Positions 6,787 to 10,519 of a stretch of 10,519 bases of DNA are shown here, piece by piece. Below the pieces are notes generated by a model that worked only from the letters and a program-made list of their open reading frames with translations, searched no databases and was not told where the DNA came from. Location: NCBI GenBank assembly GCA_013139935.1, contig WSZX01000525.1, positions 1 through 10,519 of the forward strand. Direction: 5' to 3'. Made by a program: the position numbers and the translations under genes. Position 1 is the stretch's first letter. Every line of letters begins with the position of its first letter. This DNA is from Ardenticatenales bacterium. Its GTDB lineage: Bacteria; Chloroflexota; Anaerolineae; Promineifilales; UBA4811.

Positions 6787-7917
6787 TCAATGATACCGTG
6801 TTGAATGGGAACGGGCAAGCGAGGCAACCGGCGGATCATCGGGCTTGCCGGTCAGCGACTTGTTTCGCGTGTCATTGATTCTTCGACGCCTCAACTGTCC
6901 GCACCCAGCCTCAATGTCGATTCCCCGTCGCTGGCGGAGCGTATGGGGCACTCGGTAGCTGGTGAGGATTTCCTGAAATCCCGTGATCTCTTGAGGTCTA
7001 GGCCGCTGACCGTTGTATGGCGCAGCAGGGTTCAGGGGGATCAGGTTGACGTGGCACAGCATTCCGGCGACGAGCCCGCCCAGCGCATGAGCCTGTTCCG
7101 GTGTGTCATTCACCCCCTTGATGAGTGCCCATTCATAGGTGGTGCGACGGCCGGTCCGCTCCGAATAGTCCCGCCCGGCTGCCACCAACTCGGCCACGGA
7201 CCAACGGCGCGCGGCCGGCACCAGTGTTGTGCGCAGCGCGTCGGTGGCCGCGTGTAAACTGATGGCCAGCCCCACCTGGAGTCCTTCAGCCGCCAGTTGG
7301 CGGATTCGAGGCACCAGCCCCACGGTAGAAATAGTGATGCGCCGGGCGCCCAGACCGAAACCGGCCGGATCTAAAAGGCGGCGTACCGCCTCAATGGTGG
7401 CGTCGTAGTTATGTAGCGGTTCACCCATTCCCATCAACACCACGTTGGTCAGCTTGCTCCCCCACCGCCGCAGATCCCGCTCGAAGGTAAGCACCTGGGC
7501 AATGATCTCCCCGGCCGTGAGATGCCGGGCCAGGCCCATCTGGCCGGTGGCGCAAAATACACACCCCATTGCGCACCCCACCTGGCAGGAGATGCACAGC
7601 GTTCGGCCGGGCGTACGGCGCTGGTAGCTCATCAGCACCGTCTCGATGGTCTCGCCGTCCGGCAATTGGAACAGCCACTTCTCGGTCTTTTCATCGGCCG
7701 ACCGTTGCACATCCACCCGAGTCAGCCCGCCCACCCGCGCCGCTCTGGACAACTGCTCCCGCAACGGCAAGGAAAGGTTGGTCATCTCGGCCGGGTCGGC
7801 CGCCAGGTGACGGTAGAGCCATTGCCATATCTGCCTGGCTCGCCACGAAGGTTCTCCCCACTCGACCAGCAGGTCTGACAACTGCTCGAACGTAAGCGAG
7901 TAGAGATCGATCCTCAT
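6787..7917 (-). CDS. rlmN: Dual-specificity RNA methyltransferase RlmN (radical SAM)
   Basis: RlmN methylates C2 of an adenosine in 23S rRNA (A2503 in E. coli) and of A37 in some tRNAs, using a radical-SAM mechanism with a methylated cysteine. With ATG 7917 the product has 376 residues, normal for the family. The 4Fe-4S motif CxxxCxxC is at C115, C119 and C122; C108 and C339 match the two catalytic cysteines of E. coli RlmN (118 and 355); GMGEP is at 163-167. The N-terminal 'LYSLT...WGEPSWRARQIWQWLYRH' is typical. The frame also offers GTG 7932 and TTG 7935, which lie 12-15 nt beyond GAGG and would add 5-6 residues. I prefer the ATG, whose A and TG overlap the stop of a short leader ORF. Second gene behind a HAD phosphatase and convergent with rpmB. 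Confidence 0.95.
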   Translation of the reverse strand: MRIDLYSLTFEQLSDLLVEWGEPSWRARQIWQWLYRHLAADPAEMTNLSLPLREQLSRAARVGGLTRVDVQRSADEKTEKWLFQLPDGETIETVLMSYQRRTPGRTLCISCQVGCAMGCVFCATGQMGLARHLTAGEIIAQVLTFERDLRRWGSKLTNVVLMGMGEPLHNYDATIEAVRRLLDPAGFGLGARRITISTVGLVPRIRQLAAEGLQVGLAISLHAATDALRTTLVPAARRWSVAELVAAGRDYSERTGRRTTYEWALIKGVNDTPEQAHALGGLVAGMLCHVNLIPLNPAAPYNGQRPRPQEITGFQEILTSYRVPHTLRQRRGIDIEAGCGQLRRRRINDTRNKSLTGKPDDPPVASLARSHSTRYH

Positions 7918-7940
7918 CGGCCGAACAGCCACCAAAGCAT
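7914..7940 (-). CDS. Possible 8-residue leader ORF ahead of rlmN
   Basis: Four bases after the HAD gene stop, ATG at 7940 opens the frame MLWWLFGR and ends in TGA at 7916-7914, overlapping the rlmN ATG as ATGA. The sequence GAGAGGTGA, which includes the end of the HAD gene, places GAGG 7 nt before this ATG: it is the best-placed start for the strongest ribosome site in the junction and is out of frame with rlmN. It could be a coupling minicistron that reloads ribosomes onto rlmN. It could also be chance, with the site serving TTG 7935. Two adjacent Trp codons are notable but prove nothing. Confidence 0.3.
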   Translation of the reverse strand: MLWWLFGR

Positions 7941-7944
7941 CGCC

Positions 7945-8724
7945 TCACCTCTCCAGCGCCGTCGACAGCGCCCCGATGTCATCAAACACCCAGTCGGGCC
8001 GAATCGGCGACTCGGCCAAAAGCTCCTTGCTGGTCACTCCGGAGAGAACCAGGATGGTTCTCACGCCGGCGTTCTTGCCCCCCAGAATGTCGGTCTCCAA
8101 TCGATCGCCGACCACGGCGGTCCGTTCGGGATCGGTTCCCAACCACGCCAGCGCCTGTTGGAACATCAGCGGCTCTGGCTTGCCCACGATGGTGGGCTCA
8201 ATGCCACAGGCCGCACTTATGGCTGCCAGCACAGCTCCTGCACCAGGCAAAGGCCCGGATGGTGTGGGGAGCGTCAGATCGGGGTTGGTCCCGATAAAAC
8301 GGGCGCCCTTCCTGATCAGCGTGGCCGCCGTCGCCATCTTTCTATAGGTAAAGGCTCGATCAAGACCCGCGATCACGAACTGTGCTCCGTCTGCGGCCAA
8401 CCGAAAGCCGCGCGACTCCAATGCGGCATCCAGCCCTTCTTCACCCACCGCATAGACCTTCGCCCCGCGCTCGGTCATCCCCAGCAGATGGTCGGCTGAC
8501 GCATACGCTGACGTGAGCACCTGCTCCGGCCGCACCTGCACGCCCAACCCCGCCAGTTTGTCCACGTACTGGCCCACGGTCCGGGTAGAGTTGTTCGTGG
8601 CCAGGATGAAACCAGCCCTCAGCCGGCGGATGGCCTGGAAGAAGGTGGCCAGTCCAGGCATCACCCTCGGGCCACGCCAGAGCACGCCGTCCATGTCCAA
8701 TATGAGACCGTCAATTCTGTGCAT
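7945..8724 (-). CDS. HAD-superfamily phosphatase, subclass IIA (NagD / p-nitrophenylphosphatase type)
   Basis: All four HAD motifs are present, counting from ATG 8724 (259 residues): motif I DMDGVLW with nucleophile D10 and acid/base D12, motif II ATNNST with T43, motif III Lys in GKPEPLMF (K182), and motif IV GDRLETD (D207, D212). The long insert between motifs II and III is the C2 cap of the NagD-type subclass IIA. Relatives remove phosphate from small sugar or nucleotide phosphates, or from damaged glycolytic by-products; the substrate here cannot be predicted. An earlier in-frame ATG exists at 8730, but GAGGG (8731-8735) directly touches it, whereas it lies 6 nt before ATG 8724, so the later start is better. 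First gene of the rlmN unit. Confidence 0.92.
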   Translation of the reverse strand: MHRIDGLILDMDGVLWRGPRVMPGLATFFQAIRRLRAGFILATNNSTRTVGQYVDKLAGLGVQVRPEQVLTSAYASADHLLGMTERGAKVYAVGEEGLDAALESRGFRLAADGAQFVIAGLDRAFTYRKMATAATLIRKGARFIGTNPDLTLPTPSGPLPGAGAVLAAISAACGIEPTIVGKPEPLMFQQALAWLGTDPERTAVVGDRLETDILGGKNAGVRTILVLSGVTSKELLAESPIRPDWVFDDIGALSTALER

Positions 8725-8735
8725 ACCCATCCCTC
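8725..8735 (-). promoter_or_regulatory. Shine-Dalgarno site selecting the second ATG of the HAD gene
   Basis: GAGGG at 8731-8735 is followed by ATGGGT and then ATG 8724. The 6-nt spacing fits the second ATG; the first ATG (8730) would have no spacing at all. Confidence 0.6.
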
Positions 8736-8747
8736 AACCGAGTCGCA

Positions 8748-8756
8748 ATTATAGCA
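8748..8756 (-). promoter_or_regulatory. Extended -10 promoter of the HAD-rlmN unit
   Basis: The minus strand reads TGCTATAAT, a perfect -10 hexamer (8748-8753) with the TGn extension. A TTGACG lies upstream, but the spacer is only about 13 nt, so the promoter probably relies on the extended -10. Transcription would begin near 8741, leaving a leader of only ~17 nt before ATG 8724. Confidence 0.6.
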
Positions 8757-8990
8757 GAAAGCATAGCGTCAAAGACCAGATCGGACCCGCTCCCTCCGCA
8801 TCTCCCGCAATGAGAGAGAAGCGGGTTGGGGCCTTCCCACTCACGCGCCTACCAGTTTTCCTTTGGCGGAGCGCAGCTTGGTCGTCTTGCCTGCTTTTTT
8901 GACACCCCGGAAAAGAGGGTGTCGAAAAGGGGGCTGCCGCGACGGGAGAGGAGACGGCGCCTCGTGTTTTTCTGCACTCTCGGAAAAGGC
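8757..8990. other. Non-coding divergent intergenic region
   Basis: This gap separates the divergent HAD and GT2 promoters. I see no supported gene. Plus-strand frames here lack a good ribosome site and recognisable protein sequence, and the long frame running into the GT2 gene is only its upstream extension. Besides the palindrome listed separately, CCCGCT (8786-8791) and AGCGGG (8820-8825) form a loose 6-bp inverted repeat with a long loop. CGGAAAAG occurs twice (8908-8915, 8981-8988), with a near copy at 8923-8930. Confidence 0.6.
8895..8928. repeat. Palindrome with T/A arms in the intergenic region
   Basis: GACACCC (8901-8907) and GGGTGTC (8917-8923) are perfect inverted copies around a 9-nt loop. 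The flanking TTTTT and AAAA extend the stem to about 12 bp through one G-T pair. The T run is on the 5' side on the plus strand and an A run is on the 3' side, so neither strand has the stem-then-T layout of an intrinsic terminator. It may be a protein-binding site, a REP-like or small inverted-repeat element, or a remnant. Confidence 0.5.
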
Positions 8991-8992
8991 AT

Positions 8993-9021
8993 TTGTCGTC
9001 GGGATTGGGCAGGGTTATACT
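8993..9021 (+). promoter_or_regulatory. Predicted promoter of the glycosyltransferase pair
   Basis: TTGTCG (8993-8998) and TATACT (9016-9021) are separated by 17 nt, matching 4/6 and 5/6 of the housekeeping consensus. A start near 9028 would give a ~21-nt leader containing the GAGGAG ribosome site of the GT2 gene. Confidence 0.6.
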
Positions 9022-9048
9022 AGATCATCATCTGCTGCGAGGAGCACA

Positions 9049-9735
9049 ATGCCAAAACTCTCGGTCCTGATTCCCTGTTACAACGAGCGTGAAACCGTCG
9101 AGGAAATCGTGCGCCAGGTGCAGGCCACCGGGCGGGCAGAGGAGATCATCATCGTAGATGATGGATCAACAGACGGCACGCGAGACATCCTGATCCATTT
9201 GGACGGACAGAACGGTGTCAAGGTCGTTATGCACGAGCGGAACCAGGGAAAGGGGGCGGCCGTCCGCACCGCGCTGCAACACGCCACGGGCGATGTGATG
9301 GTGATCCAGGACGCCGACCTAGAGTACGATCCCCGTGATTATCAGACCCTGCTCCGGCCCATTGAGGAGGGAAAGGCCAAGGTGGTATACGGCTCCCGCT
9401 TCCTCGGCGGCCCCCGCCGCGCCATGTTCTTCTGGCATATGGTGGGCAACCGCTTTCTGACCCTCGTCACCAATATCCTCTACAATACTATCCTCTCCGA
9501 CATGGAAACATGTTACAAGGTCTTTACCGCCGACATTGCCGCCAACCTCAATCTGAGATCGTCGGGTTGGGGTTTTGATCCCGAGATCACCGCCAAGATC
9601 CTTCGCCAGGGGGTGCGCATATACGAGGTACCCATCAGCTATGCTGGAAGAGAGATCGAAGAGGGGAAAAAGATCAGTTGGTGGGATGGCTTTACGGTGC
9701 TCTTTACCCTGCTCAAGTACCGTTTCGTAAAGTGA
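9049..9735 (+). CDS. GT2 glycosyltransferase, DPM1-like (polyprenyl-phosphate sugar synthase type)
   Basis: The enzyme probably transfers a sugar from a nucleotide donor to a polyprenyl-phosphate or similar acceptor at the cytoplasmic face. The 228-residue GT-A fold shows LSVLIPCYNE at 4-13, VDDGSTDGT at 36-44, the metal/donor-binding DADLEYDP at 88-95, GSR at 116-118, DMETCYKVF at 151-159, FDPEITAKI at 176-184 and a final YAGRE segment. There are no C-terminal membrane helices, so it resembles the short, soluble DPM1 class. The frame is open back to 8863, but ATG 9049 is the start: GAGGAG sits 4 nt before it and the family begins at PKLSVLIPCYNE. It overlaps the next gene by GTGA, and that neighbour is a GT-C membrane transferase of the kind that uses polyprenyl-linked sugars. 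The sugar identity is unknown. Confidence 0.93.
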   Translation: MPKLSVLIPCYNERETVEEIVRQVQATGRAEEIIIVDDGSTDGTRDILIHLDGQNGVKVVMHERNQGKGAAVRTALQHATGDVMVIQDADLEYDPRDYQTLLRPIEEGKAKVVYGSRFLGGPRRAMFFWHMVGNRFLTLVTNILYNTILSDMETCYKVFTADIAANLNLRSSGWGFDPEITAKILRQGVRIYEVPISYAGREIEEGKKISWWDGFTVLFTLLKYRFVK

Positions 9736-10519
9736 GGCATCTGGGCGGATGGAGGCTGTGGGCAGGAGCGGTGACGGTCCTCTGCCTGGCCTTTGCGCTA
9801 CGTGTCCCGCTCCTGGACGGACCTCGCTTCCATCCCGATGAGGCGCTCTTTGCCAGCTTTGCCCGCAGCATTGCAGTCTGGCGCGATCCGCTCCTGGCGG
9901 CCGCCCCGGTAGACAAACCCCCTCTTCTCTTCTACTTGCAGGCGCTCTGCTACCCCTTTCTGGGCCCGCGCGAGATGGCCGCCCGCCTGCCCAATCTCTT
10001 TGCCTCTCTGCTCACTGTCGCGCTCACTATCTCCGCGGCCCGTTCCCTATTCCCTGTCATCCACTCCGCCCCACACCGGAACCGCTCCACACCGTTGCTG
10101 GCTGCCCTCTTGATTGCCCTCTCCCCGCTTGCCATCGCCTTTGGTCCCACCGCCTTTACCGATTCCATGATGGTAATGTGGGGAATGGCAGCGGTGTTGG
10201 CAGCGGCCGGCGGCCGGCCTGCGTGGGCCGGCCTCTGGCTGGGGCTGGGGCTGGCGACCAAGTATCAGGCGATCCTCTTTCTGCCCTTGGTGGCGGGGAT
10301 AATCACCCTGTTGCCTGGCCGCGGCGATCGGCAAGGATGGACGCGGCCGGTGGCTGGATTGCTGTTGTCGGCTGCCGGCGTGGCAGTCTGGGACCTGGCG
10401 AGATCTGGCCGCGTGTCGTTGCTGGCAGCCCAGATGACGGGCTATGGCGGAGTGCGATCGATTCACCCTGATCAATTGTGGCCCCGATTGGTAGAATGGG
10501 CCAACCTGGGGAAATACTT
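9732..10519 (+). CDS. Multi-pass membrane glycosyltransferase, GT39/ArnT-like (partial, C-terminus beyond window)
   Basis: A frame from GTG 9732, which overlaps the GT2 stop as GTGA, stays open to the window end, giving 262 residues. It starts MRHLGGWRLW with a first membrane helix at about 9-28. A loop follows with the GT-C signature RFHPDEALF (Asp36, Glu37) and then PVDKPPLLFY (~60-69), the typical first external loop of dolichyl- or undecaprenyl-phosphate-dependent transferases such as PMT and ArnT. At least five further hydrophobic stretches follow, including GLGLATKYQAILFLPLVAG, a segment common in this superfamily. Such enzymes move a sugar from a polyprenyl carrier to a protein or lipid outside the membrane. 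Direct coupling to the DPM1-like gene suggests that protein supplies the donor. The acceptor cannot be predicted. Confidence 0.88.
   Translation, partial: MRHLGGWRLWAGAVTVLCLAFALRVPLLDGPRFHPDEALFASFARSIAVWRDPLLAAAPVDKPPLLFYLQALCYPFLGPREMAARLPNLFASLLTVALTISAARSLFPVIHSAPHRNRSTPLLAALLIALSPLAIAFGPTAFTDSMMVMWGMAAVLAAAGGRPAWAGLWLGLGLATKYQAILFLPLVAGIITLLPGRGDRQGWTRPVAGLLLSAAGVAVWDLARSGRVSLLAAQMTGYGGVRSIHPDQLWPRLVEWANLGKY

Noticed and set aside
6405..6839. Minus-strand open frame of 144 codons across rpmB and its terminator
   Set aside because: It is antisense to rpmB and its terminator hairpin, with no protein family features.
8863..9048. 62-residue N-terminal extension of the GT2 protein
   Set aside because: GAGGAG and the predicted promoter both point to ATG 9049. 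The extension is Arg/Gly-rich, covers the palindrome and promoter, and has no counterpart in the family.
10047..10475. Minus-strand open frame opposite the GT-C gene
   Set aside because: The plus strand carries a continuous frame with clear GT39 motifs and membrane helices; the minus frame is Arg/Gln/His-rich noise.
1..10519. CRISPR arrays, tRNA/rRNA genes, insertion sequences, attachment sites
   Set aside because: No regularly spaced direct repeats, cloverleaf-like segments, transposase motifs or long terminal inverted repeats were seen on either strand.

Overview
The window looks like chromosomal housekeeping DNA from a GC-rich, Gram-positive-like bacterium. The best guess is a Chloroflexota (Anaerolineae-type) genome. 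Reasons: a RecG with an extra N-terminal helical domain and a long Pro/Ala linker, a coiled-coil protein next to coaD of a kind I associate with Chloroflexota, a four-cysteine (zinc) form of ribosomal protein bL28, frequent GTG starts, and a rpmB / Asp23-FakA-DegV-recG order resembling the rpmB-yloU-yloV-recG region of Firmicutes. The taxonomic call is inference; no rRNA or other decisive marker is present.

Layout. Positions 1-6415 hold a minus-strand gene string, read from right to left: an Asp23/Gls24 protein (6415-6059), a FakA-like fatty acid kinase (5998-4307), a DegV/FakB fatty-acid-binding protein (4310-3435), recG (3435-907), coaD (903-403) and a partial coiled-coil protein (320 to beyond base 1). 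FakA/DegV share ATGA, DegV/recG share TAATG, and recG/coaD are 3 nt apart, so these four genes are almost certainly one translationally coupled operon. From a 106-bp divergent gap, rpmB (6522-6704) is read rightward with its own promoter, a leader hairpin and a strong intrinsic terminator (6726-6760).

A second minus-strand unit, 8724-6787, holds a NagD-type HAD phosphatase and rlmN (23S rRNA/tRNA A2 methyltransferase), driven by an extended -10 promoter at 8748-8756. Between the two genes lies a possible 8-residue leader ORF with a good Shine-Dalgarno sequence, whose stop overlaps the rlmN ATG. Positions 8754-9048 are non-coding: they carry a perfect 7-bp palindrome with T/A-rich flanks and a promoter for the last unit. 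That unit, on the plus strand, is a DPM1-like GT2 glycosyltransferase (9049-9735) and, overlapping by GTGA, the start of a multi-pass GT-C (GT39/ArnT-like) membrane glycosyltransferase that runs off the right edge.

How the genes work together: FakA phosphorylates fatty acids held by DegV/FakB to give acyl-phosphate for lipid synthesis, Asp23 proteins are often envelope-associated, and CoaD makes dephospho-CoA. The first operon therefore mixes lipid/CoA metabolism with the RecG recombination helicase. rpmB and rlmN are translation genes. The right-hand pair looks like synthesis and use of a polyprenyl-phosphate sugar. I found no mobile element, CRISPR array, tRNA, rRNA or clear novel system. 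The points worth a second look are small regulatory structures.
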